From contig CAVUYM010000013.1 of NCBI GenBank assembly GCA_963745675.1, forward strand, positions 248,001 to 312,000: a DNA stretch of 64,000 nucleotides, given 5' to 3'. The notes beneath the pieces are model-generated. The model did not search any database. It was given only the letters and a program-made list of their open reading frames with translations, and was not told the origin of the DNA. Numbering within the stretch: the first letter of the stretch is position 1; every line of letters begins with the position of its first letter. Positions 37,506 to 45,468 of the stretch are shown one piece after another. Origin of the DNA: JAUIIK01 sp963745675 (GTDB lineage Bacteria > Chloroflexota > Chloroflexia > Thermomicrobiales > CFX8). The position numbers and the translations under genes were made by a program.

Positions 37506-37682
37506 GAATCCTAGCTGAATTGGCTCCTTTGAGCCTGCGCGAATACCGCCATATGCTCTAGTCTCGACCGGGAGGGTTCGCCCGCATACATTCACATCCA
37601 TGGAGCCGGGCGAAGACGCGCTTCGACCCTACGAGTCAACGGGATAACCGGTCTTTGGCCGCTTGCTATTCGGCAGTACGGT

Positions 37683-38891
37683 CTAATGCGGGGATTCGAC
37701 CTGGATCTGGCCCTCGTCGGTCAGGTAGGGGTGCTTCGGGATGATCTCGTTGCCTGTGATGAAGCGGTCGAGGGCGAAGGGCGCGGCAGGTTCGGGGCGG
37801 TTGCCGGTTGCGAGCCAGGTCGCCATCAGGTTGCCAACGTATGGCGCGGTCTTGAAACCGGTGCCGCTGAACCCCGCCGCCAGATAAAGCCCGTCGGCGC
37901 CGAGGTCCGCTTCGAAGATCGGGCAGTGATCCGGCGTCACGTCGGTGATGCCCGACCAGCCACCGGTGACCTGCGCGCCCTCCATCGATGGAATGCGGCG
38001 GGCGACTAGTTCCTTGACATCCGCAATGAGCTGATCGTCGGCGTTTTCGTCGTAGTCATCTGGTGAATCAGTTTGCCGGCTGCGTCCACTGCCTCCGGCC
38101 AGCGTTTCGGTTTCTCCATAGGGGCGGAAGTAGCTGCCGTAGGCGCGGTCGAGGAAGACCATGTGCCCGGCGTCGCCCATCGGCAGGTCGCCCTGTCGTT
38201 TCAGTAGAAAAGCGCCGGTGCGGTTGACAGCGATCGGTAGTTCGACGTCCAGGGCTGCGAAGAGCGGCACGCTCCAGACCCCGGCACAGACGATGATGCG
38301 CGGTGCAGACCAGATCCCGCCGTCGGTTTCGACGCCGGTTACCCGGCCGCCCTCAGTGCGGATGGCTCGCACCGTCGTGCCGGTCACGATTGATGCGCCA
38401 TGCTGCCGCGCCGCTTCGGCGAATGACTCTGCGGTCGCTCTTGGCATGGCGCAGCCCGAGTCGGGCTCGAAAGCGCAGACATCGAGGCCCGTTGGATCGA
38501 CCCACGGTTGGAGTTTGTGGACATCGTCGGCGTTGAGGGTGCAGGTGTTGATGCCGATCGACTGGAGCATGCGTACATTCTGGCGCAAAGCCTCTTCGTT
38601 CCACGGGGTCGAGGTCACGATGACGCCCGAGCGCACAAAGCCGGGATCTCCGACGCCGACGCGCTCGTTCCAGTTGGCGAAGTAGGGCAGGCTCTCGTGT
38701 ACCAGACGTGCCTGGTATGGATCGGTGTAGTGCATCCGTACGAGCGCGCCGGATTTGTGGGTGCTGCCGCCCGCAATCTCCGTCCGGTCGATGAGCACCG
38801 TCTGCAGTCCGCGTTCGGCGAGATGAAAGGCCGTCGAGGTTCCAACAACCCCACCACCGATAACAATCACATCTGCGCTACGTGCTGTCAT
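37683..38891 (-). CDS. FAD-dependent amino acid/sarcosine-type oxidoreductase
   Basis: 402 residues of the DAO family. VIVIGGGVVGTSTAFHLAER is the FAD dinucleotide-binding turn, GGSTHKSGALVRMHY the FAD/substrate loop, and the late GLYLAAGFSGTGFKTAPYVG is the conserved second FAD contact. Such enzymes oxidise secondary or primary amino acids (sarcosine, glycine, D-amino acids). Last gene of the GntR-HAD-oxidoreductase-dipeptidase series, but separated from the dipeptidase by an inverted repeat. Confidence 0.87.
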   Translation of the reverse strand: MTARSADVIVIGGGVVGTSTAFHLAERGLQTVLIDRTEIAGGSTHKSGALVRMHYTDPYQARLVHESLPYFANWNERVGVGDPGFVRSGVIVTSTPWNEEALRQNVRMLQSIGINTCTLNADDVHKLQPWVDPTGLDVCAFEPDSGCAMPRATAESFAEAARQHGASIVTGTTVRAIRTEGGRVTGVETDGGIWSAPRIIVCAGVWSVPLFAALDVELPIAVNRTGAFLLKRQGDLPMGDAGHMVFLDRAYGSYFRPYGETETLAGGSGRSRQTDSPDDYDENADDQLIADVKELVARRIPSMEGAQVTGGWSGITDVTPDHCPIFEADLGADGLYLAAGFSGTGFKTAPYVGNLMATWLATGNRPEPAAPFALDRFITGNEIIPKHPYLTDEGQIQVESPH

Positions 38892-38956
38892 GTCAACTCC
38901 ATCCGTACTGGTGATGCTGAAGCCATTTCAGGGCAGTGACTGCGGCGGTATTGCCC

Positions 38957-39052
38957 CGTAGAGACGTGCCGCTGGCGCGTCTCATGGTCGACATCGTTTT
39001 TCCCGAACAGGTGGGTTAGCAACCGGACGCGCCAATCGGCACGTCTCTACGG
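38957..39052. repeat. Inverted repeat, family A, copy 3
   Basis: Arms at 38957-38983 and 39025-39052 (GTAGAGACGTGCCGCTGG, and the complement with ATTGG). Same family as 6093 and 18347; the two arms here each match a different arm type of those copies. Sits in the intergenic gap between two minus-strand genes. Confidence 0.88.
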
Positions 39053-39058
39053 CTCCGA

Positions 39059-40120
39059 CTAGGCACGGACCGGCTTCCAGACTGTTTCGTAGACGCGCAG
39101 GAAGTTCTCGCCCATGATCTTGCGCGTCTCGTCGTAGGAGAAGCCGTGTTCGAGGAAGGCTGCCGTCAGATTGCGCATGCCGTCTGGCGTTTCGAGGCCC
39201 GGTGCCAGCCGCCAGGGGTGTACCGGGATATTGCCCGGATTCCAGAGGTCGTCAGCCGCTTCCTGTTTCTCCAGCCGCGCGATCTGCTGTTCGGGCGTGG
39301 AGTAGGGGCAGATGCCCTCAAAGTAATCCATTCCGATGCCGATGTGGTCGGTTCCAACCAATTCGGCGATGTGGGCGGCATGGCGGACGATGTGTTCGAT
39401 TTGCGGCTCGCGTGAAGCGTTGATGAAGTAGGGTAGCCCGAGTACGCCGATGACGCCGCCGGTCTCGGCACAGGCGCGGATCTGGTCGTCGGTGATGTTG
39501 CGAGGGTGGTCGTAGACTGCCTTGCAGCTGGAGTGGGAGAAGATGAAGGGCGCGTCGGAGATCTCCATCGCCTGGAAGGTCGCGCGCTCGCCGGTATGGG
39601 AGCCGTCAACGACCATGCCGACGCGGTTCATCTCCTCGATCACCCGACGGCCGAACTTCGAGACGCCGCCATTGCTGCTCTCGGTGATGCCGTCGGCGAC
39701 GTAGTTCTGGATGTTGTAGGTCAGCAGCGCGACCCGGACTCCAAGCCGGTAGAAGACCTCGATCAACCCGAGATCGCGCTCGAAGGGCGAGCAGGTCTGG
39801 AAGTGCAGCATGACGCCGAGCTTGCCGTCGGCCTTTGCGCGTCGAATGTCGTCGCCGCTCTCGATCAGCATCAACAGGTCCGGCGCATGCCGGATCAGGC
39901 TAAGGATCTCCGAGATCCAGGAAAAGGCCTGTGTCGAGTTGCCGTCCGCTCCGGTCGACGCCGTCTGGCCGACGACGGTAACGCCACCGGCGAGGTGCTG
40001 TCGCGCACCCTCCGGGAAGAGATTGGCGACCAGGCTGGTGACGTGATCGATGACGATCGCTTCCTCGTGGAGGCGTGCCGCCTGGGTCTGGAATTCAGTA
40101 TCAATGTTGGTCGATGTCAT
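39059..40120 (-). CDS. Membrane-dipeptidase-like M19 metallopeptidase
   Basis: 353 residues from ATG 40120 (overlap TAATG with the oxidoreductase upstream). Visible M19 blocks are GVMLHFQTCSPFERDLGLIE, MVVDGSHTGERATFQAMEIS, FIFSHSSCKAVYDHPRNITD and ELVGTDHIGIGMDYFEGICP, carrying His ligands and the bridging region. The usual N-terminal His-x-Asp is altered: VIDHVTSLV has Thr in the Asp place, as in some M19 relatives. The family cleaves dipeptides, often with D residues. Works beside two FAD oxidoreductases, suggesting release then oxidation of amino acids. Confidence 0.85.
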   Translation of the reverse strand: MTSTNIDTEFQTQAARLHEEAIVIDHVTSLVANLFPEGARQHLAGGVTVVGQTASTGADGNSTQAFSWISEILSLIRHAPDLLMLIESGDDIRRAKADGKLGVMLHFQTCSPFERDLGLIEVFYRLGVRVALLTYNIQNYVADGITESSNGGVSKFGRRVIEEMNRVGMVVDGSHTGERATFQAMEISDAPFIFSHSSCKAVYDHPRNITDDQIRACAETGGVIGVLGLPYFINASREPQIEHIVRHAAHIAELVGTDHIGIGMDYFEGICPYSTPEQQIARLEKQEAADDLWNPGNIPVHPWRLAPGLETPDGMRNLTAAFLEHGFSYDETRKIMGENFLRVYETVWKPVRA

Positions 40121-41399
40121 TAGCGCACTCGATCCTTGATCCGGTAATAAGCTCCTGCGAGCGGCAGCATCCACTGCCAGCCGAAGGCGTATGGAACGGA
40201 TGGAAAGGCAATGTCTCGCCAGGGGTTGGCCTCGGGATGACCGTCGATGACCTCGGCCATGCACTTTCCGATGTAGGTGGCCATCTGGACGCCGTGACCG
40301 CAGTAGCCGGTCGCGTAGTAGACGCCGCTAGCTTCCCCGGCGTGTGGCATCTTGTCGAGGGTGAAGCCGACGGTCCCGCCCCAGACATAGTCAATCTTCA
40401 CCCGTGCGAGTTGTGGGAATACCGTCGTCATCGTCTCGCGCAGGATCTCACCGGCTTCCCGGTCTGATTCGAGATCTGACAGGGCGAACTTTGCCCTGCC
40501 GCCGAAGATCAGGCGGTCGTCGGCGGTCATGCGGAAGTAGTTGCTGAAATTCAGCGAGCTGACCATGTTGCGCCGGTGAGGGCTGATCTCGTCCGCAAGG
40601 TCGCGCGGAAGCGGCTCGGTCGCGATGATGAAACTACCGACTGGCAGCACCCGCTTCTTGAGCGGCGGGGCGAACGCGTCGGTGTAGCCGTTCGTGGCGA
40701 TCATTACCTGCCGCGCCGTGATCTCTTCCCCGGCTGGTGGTGAGCGCGAAACCGCCGTCGCGTTTGCGCGCCAGCTTCAATGCGCGCGTATCCTCGTGTA
40801 GATCTACGCCCGCAGTCGTTCGCCACCCGCGCCAGGCCGCGCACGTATTTCCCGGGATGTAGCCCGGCGCTCGTCGGATCGAGCAGACCTCCGTAGTAGT
40901 GCTGCGAGCCGATCTCACTTGCTAACTCGTCGCGGGGGATCAGCTGCAGTTCGTGGCCGAAGTAGCGTCTGGTTGCTTCCTGCCGGGCGCGGAGATGCTC
41001 GAAGTGGGCGGGTTTGGAGGCCAGACCCAACCGGCCGCAGCGCACGAAATCGCAATCGATCTGCTCGCTCCTGACCAGCTCTTCGACGAAGTCCACTGCA
41101 TCTCGCGAGGTCTGATAGACGCTGCGGGCACGGTCCTCGCCATAGCGCTTGACCGCCTCGCCCGGACTGATGGTGATGCCAGCGTTGCAATGGCCGCCGT
41201 TGCGGGACGAAGCGCCCCAGCCGAGCGTCTCCTGCTCGATCAGCGTCACCTGGGCGCCTTTGCGGGCCAGGTGCAGCGCCGTCGAAAGGCCGGTATAGCC
41301 ACCACCGACCACGAGCACGTCCGTCTGCTCTGGTAAGGGGCGTCCAGCATAGGAAGGGAGCGCGGGAGCGGAATCGACCCAGTAGGGCATCATCTTCAT
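40120..41399 (-). CDS. FAD-dependent oxidoreductase (PuuB-like), two frameshifts
   Basis: The N-terminal part from ATG 41399 is normal: YWVDSAPALPSYAGRPLPEQ, VLVVGGGYTGLSTALHLARK, GWGASSRNGGHCNAGITISP. The frame shifts near 40810-40830 (CGVDLHEDTRALKLARKRDG continues in a second frame) and again near 40745 (AGEEITARQVMIATNGYTDA in a third). From there it ends normally (YYATGYCGHGVQMATYIGKC). Read across, it is a full-length gamma-glutamylputrescine oxidase-like enzyme that oxidises an amine using FAD. Overlaps the dipeptidase start by one base. Confidence 0.83.
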
Positions 41400-41419
41400 G
41401 GCTGTTGCCTCTCTGGCGC

Positions 41420-42085
41420 TTAGTCGATGCCCAGCGCCTTCGGGACGCCGGTGAGATCGGGCATTTCCTCGTAGGGGCCGAAGGACTGGTCTCCGGGAAT
41501 ACCGCGCCGGTTGATCCAGATTTTGCGAAGTCCCAGCTGATAGGCGGGCACGATGTCGTATTCAAAGCCCTGGGCGATGTGCACGACTTCGGATGGGTCC
41601 GCGCCGATCTTGTCGAAGACGTAGCGGAAGACATCGAGCGATGGCTTGTAGCCCTGTGCTTGCTCTGCGGTGATCACGTGATCGATCGGCACGCCAAGCT
41701 TCTCGAGATTGCCGGCAATCAGGTCGTCTTCGGTGTTCGAGATGATCACAAGCTTGAAATCTTGTCGCAGCCGCTCGAGGATGGGCGGTACGTCGGGAAA
41801 GGGCCCGAAGGTTGGCACCGCCTCGATCAGCGCGGCACCATCTTCGTCGCTGTATTCCAGCCCATAGCGCTCCATTGACCGTTTCAGGCTGGCCCGCAGG
41901 ATCTCACGGTAGGGACGATACTCGCCGAGCACCTCCTCATATCGATCGCGGGCGCAGACATCGAGAAACTCATCTACGTCGATCGACTGGGCTCGATCAC
42001 CGAGTCTGCTGACGATCACCGATGACAGGTCGAAATCGACCAGAGTGCCATAGGCGTCAAAGGTTAACCACTTTGGCTTGTCCAC
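41420..42085 (-). CDS. Haloacid dehalogenase type II family hydrolase
   Basis: 221 residues. Motif I LTFDAYGTLVDF (nucleophile Asp), motif II VIISNTEDDLI, motif III Lys in QGYKPSLDVFRY, and motif IV GFEYDIVPAYQLG, all as in L-2-haloacid dehalogenases. The family also includes phosphatases and other C-X hydrolases. It starts 74 bp after the GntR gene stop on the same strand and 21 bp before the oxidoreductase, so it belongs to the catabolic operon. Confidence 0.87.
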   Translation of the reverse strand: MDKPKWLTFDAYGTLVDFDLSSVIVSRLGDRAQSIDVDEFLDVCARDRYEEVLGEYRPYREILRASLKRSMERYGLEYSDEDGAALIEAVPTFGPFPDVPPILERLRQDFKLVIISNTEDDLIAGNLEKLGVPIDHVITAEQAQGYKPSLDVFRYVFDKIGADPSEVVHIAQGFEYDIVPAYQLGLRKIWINRRGIPGDQSFGPYEEMPDLTGVPKALGID

Positions 42086-42158
42086 TTACAGATCCCCTCC
42101 CAATGCTTGCGCGCTAAACCACAGTTACGGATGCCCGAGGTGCGGGACTCATCCCGGT

Positions 42159-42849
42159 TCAGGGGCTGGCGTAAAGAATGAAATCCTCTTGGTCGCCGAC
42201 CTTCTCGCGGAATCGTTCAGCGTAGTAGCGGTAGTGTTGCTCGGCGGCTTCCCGGGCCCGCTCGGGCTCTCGACTCTTTAGCTCGTCGACGTACTTGCGG
42301 TGACGCCGTGCTGTGTCCTGGGCGTCAAGTTTCAGCAGGTCGCGCGAGAGAGAGTTGAGTATCGAGAGCCTGGCATTCAGCAGGGCCCAGTGTTCGCCCA
42401 GGAGCTGCTTGCCTGAGTTCTCGATGATGATGTTGTGAAAGGCAATATCCAGGTCGCGGATGCGCTGGACATCTTGCTGATAGTCGAGATCGCGGACGGA
42501 GTCTGCCAGTCGATAGAGAACCTCGATAGCTTCATCAGTCAGATTCAGGACTGCCGCCTCGGCCGCGCGTCCTTCGAGCAGCCCGCGGAGTTCAAGTAGT
42601 TCGAAGACATGTGACGGTCGGCAGTTCGGCAACGAAGTAGCCGCGATATGGGAAATTGACGACCACACCTTCGTGTTCGAGACGCCGAAACGCCTCACGG
42701 ATGGTTGGCCGGCTGGCATTGAGCTGTTGGGCCAGCTCGGTGTCGACGAGGCGTGATCCGGGCGAGAGTTCGCCATCGATGATAGCTGTCCGGATCGAGC
42801 TCACGATCTGGTCGCCAAGCGTCGCGTGATTTGAAGCATTCAGGTGCAT
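42159..42849 (-). CDS. GntR/FadR-family regulator, one frameshift
   Basis: About 230 residues from ATG 42849 (GGAAAG upstream; another ATG at 42879 in frame). Winged helix: IRTAIIDGELSPGSRLVDTE, LAQQLNASRPTIREAFRRLE and FPYRGYFVAELPT. The frame is lost near 42620-42630; in the next frame the FCD ligand domain continues (HVFELLELRGLLEGRAAEAA; IRDLDIAFHNIIIENSGKQL) to a stop at 42159. Controls an operon of HAD, oxidoreductase and dipeptidase genes; the effector is probably an amino or organic acid. Confidence 0.82.
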
Positions 42850-42885
42850 CGGTCGACTTTCCGCCAGAAATACGCACATCGGCAG

Positions 42886-42906
42886 ATTGTCAGATTATCT
42901 GACAAT
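42886..42906. promoter_or_regulatory. GntR operator palindrome
   Basis: 21-bp palindrome ATTGTCAGA-TTA-TCTGACAAT with perfect 9-bp arms, 37 bp upstream of the GntR start. Fits autoregulation by a FadR/FCD-type GntR protein. Confidence 0.78.
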
Positions 42907-43086
42907 CGAGCTATGCGACGCATAGTATGCCTACGTCACGGCGATGTCAACCCTAATTCCCAATTGCGTTGTATGAGGACCCCCTGGAAGCATTGGAAAG
43001 CTCGAACCTGGCACATGCAGGTTGTGAAAGTACAGGCAGATTGAACGACGGCTGTGGCGTCGCCTGGGCGGTTATGAGCCGAACAA

Positions 43087-43917
43087 TCAGTCCATGTTCG
43101 GCATCGCTGCCGGAGCCGCTCCGAATGCTTCTGGGTGGTGCGGTTCGGTGATCAGGCCGTCGTTGCGGGCCCGTAGGTCGAGGTAGATCAGAGTCCAGGC
43201 AAGATACTGGATTGGAGTGATTAAGACTGCTCCAATGATCCAGAAGAGGCCGACCAGGAGCCAGGCGATCATTGGTGGCCCTCCGGACGCGCCGGAAATC
43301 ATGAAGCGCAGAATCAGGGCGAACATCGGTAGCAGGAAGAAGAACATCAGGACGCCGGTGATCGCGAACATGAGCACGGTTGACCCGAGCACACGCATAC
43401 GGTTGTTCCTGGTCAACTCCCAGCTTCGCCCAAGGGCAACGCGAGCCCCGGTGCCTTCGAGGATAACCACCTGAAGGGTGACGAGCCAGGCGGCGGCCAG
43501 AAACATTGCAATCGGGATGCCGATGATGATCCATACCAGAAAACTGAAGATCACGTAAAGCAGATATGAAGCCTTCAATGTAGTTGTGATGCGCGGCAGA
43601 CTGTAGTCGAAAGCCTGAATGATTGACGTTTTTCCGTTGACGATGATCTGGGCTGTTGCCGATGTGACGGCAGCCATCGCTGCGGCGGCCGCTCCGACGC
43701 CGATGAGACCGGCAAGAATCTGAAGCAAGAAGATCGCGACGAAGTCATCGCTGCCCAGTATGACGACGAAGAAGAGAATCTGGATGATCGTGGCCGGTAT
43801 CAGAATCGCAGCCGAGACGCCGACGATTGTCTCAAAGTGATCGCGGTAGATCGCAGCGGTCTGGGAGAGGATTTCTCCGACGCTGCGGGGACGGACACCG
43901 TAGGGTTTCTGGCTCAT
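43087..43917 (-). CDS. Uncharacterised multi-pass membrane protein (glycerophosphodiesterase membrane-domain type)
   Basis: 276 residues from ATG 43917 (MSQKPYGVRPRSVGEILSQT); the longer frame upstream is spurious. About six hydrophobic helices: SAAILIPATIIQILFFVVIL, a Gly/Ala-rich helix pair near residue 70-95, FLVWIIIGIPIAMFLAAAWL, FAITGVLMFFFLLPMFALIL and LFWIIGAVLITPIQYLAWTL. VILEGTGARVALGRSWELTR is the conserved loop seen in proteins annotated with the GPDPase membrane domain. Role in membrane homeostasis possible; function not known. Confidence 0.72.
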   Translation of the reverse strand: MSQKPYGVRPRSVGEILSQTAAIYRDHFETIVGVSAAILIPATIIQILFFVVILGSDDFVAIFLLQILAGLIGVGAAAAAMAAVTSATAQIIVNGKTSIIQAFDYSLPRITTTLKASYLLYVIFSFLVWIIIGIPIAMFLAAAWLVTLQVVILEGTGARVALGRSWELTRNNRMRVLGSTVLMFAITGVLMFFFLLPMFALILRFMISGASGGPPMIAWLLVGLFWIIGAVLITPIQYLAWTLIYLDLRARNDGLITEPHHPEAFGAAPAAMPNMD

Positions 43918-44210
43918 CAGAGTTCGATCCAAACATGCGTATCCGGTATGGCTACAGCACCATTGTGATTTTGACTCGCAAACGCCGCGATAGGAACACA
44001 GTACTGATTGAGATGACGTAAGAGGAGATGCGGCGCCATCGTTCAGCGAAAAGAGGTGAGAAAGCCGGTGGAGTGTAAGAATAACGGTACGAACTTTTCG
44101 TTGGACTTTCGTCGTCGGTTTGCGTGCTTTTATGATGTCCTCGGCAGAGCTTGCCTGCGCTGGATCTAGCCACGTCAACGCCGCTCTCGCAGTAGCTTGG
44201 AGAAACTTCA
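43918..44210. promoter_or_regulatory. Divergent intergenic region
   Basis: 293 bp between the divergent membrane-protein and dioxygenase-like starts. No gene or operator I can support. Confidence 0.35.
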
Positions 44211-44967
44211 ATGGCAACGAATCGAATCGATCCCCCCGCTATTCCACGCGGCGCAGAGGCGCTGCTTGGAATCGCCATACGCCCAGTATCTGGACGTTGC
44301 CGCGCTCTATGCAATCCAGGCTGCCGAACCTGGCACCGGAGAACTCCGAGAACACGAGGAACTGCTGTTCCGGACGATCCATCTCGTCTCGGAACTCTGG
44401 CTGCGGTTGGCCGGGGCCGAGATTGAGCGGGCGATGGATGAAGCGGACGAAGGGAACCTTGGACGAGCGATACGCCTGGTGCGGAGAGCTGATGAGTCGA
44501 TTCAGCGAGTAACCGACGCGACGCGCATGTTTCAGGCGATGCCAGCGGTGGAATACCATCGCTTCCGGGTTGCGCTGGGCAGCGCAAGTGGTCTGCAATC
44601 CCCCGGATACGCCTATGTCCGGCTGGTTGGCAACCGGCTGGCGGAGACGCTCGACCGGATGGTGAACGATGACGATGAACTCTTCCGTATCTATATAGAA
44701 GAGATCGACTCTCCGATCTACGCATTCTGCGAAGCTTTGCTCGATCTTGATGTCAGTCTCGACCGTTTCCGCGCCAGCCACGTTCATATCGCTCAACGCT
44801 TCCTCGGTGACTCGACCGCAGGCACCGGCGGACAAGGCGTGGCCTTCCTGCGTAACCACCTCGGCCAGAAGCACTTCCCCCGGCTCTGGGCGCTGCGAGC
44901 CCGGCTGGCCGAATCATCCGGCGCCGTCTCCTATGGCTATGGCGGGGCGAAGAGCGAGGCCAGCTAG
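44211..44967 (+). CDS. Tryptophan 2,3-dioxygenase-like heme protein, frameshift in N-terminus
   Basis: About 250 residues. Family blocks: HEELLFRTIHLVSELWLRLA, MFQAMPAVEYHRFRVALGSA then SGLQSPGYAYVRL, and SHVHIAQRFLGD followed by AGTGGQGVAFLRNHLGQKH, which corresponds to the heme-His and GTGG region of TDO. ATG 44211 (GGAG 8 bases upstream) gives MATNRIDPP, and an indel in the C6 run 44232-44237 then leads into LFHAAQRRCLESPYAQYLDV. TDO opens the indole ring of tryptophan; this relative may act on another indole, and no kynurenine gene is nearby. Confidence 0.75.
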
Positions 44968-45087
44968 ACGGGTCAGAAGTTGGACCGGGGTAGTTGCATG
45001 TCACCGGCGAGCTTGTCAGACGCATAGAGCACTCTACGCTGGATGCCGTCGGAGGTGTCCGAGTCAGGTAATGGGGCGTGGCGCTTC

Positions 45088-45291
45088 ATGAACCTCGGAT
45101 CCTCACCGAAACGCTCTGACGAGCGCTTCGTCCAATTTCCGGCAACCCCACAGCGCATCTTCGATCCTGCGGCGCGCGTGCCGTCATCCCGTATACCGCT
45201 GATTGGCCGGGAGGATGAGATCGACATGGTTCGGTGTCTGCTCGCGCGCGGCGATGTGGCGCGGCGGCATTTGCTGTGGGCTATGGAATGA
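45088..45291 (+). pseudogene. Truncated N-terminus of an NB-ARC/LuxR regulator
   Basis: PAARVPSSRIPLIGREDEID then MVRCLLARGDVARRHLLWAM and a stop. It matches the start of the regulator at 45469 (SIPLPRTQLIGREAEIRDVS), but the frame is lost just before the Walker A motif. A decayed paralogue or an aborted duplicate. Confidence 0.55.
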
Positions 45292-45468
45292 TCTGAAATG
45301 CGCACTCGGATCATCGTTGCCAGAGATCGGGTTCCAGGCTATCGGAGGGTCTCCATGCTTGGCCTTATCTACCCAAAATTGCTTGACAGGGGGCGCGATC
45401 CGTCTATCGTGAAAGCTGCTTTCCCTGTTGGTGAATGCGTTTTAAGCAAATAGGCTGGCAGGCTGCGC

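Noticed and set aside
39506..40123. 205-residue open frame on plus.
   Set aside because: Lies opposite the M19 peptidase, which has clear motifs; the frame is a by-product of high GC.
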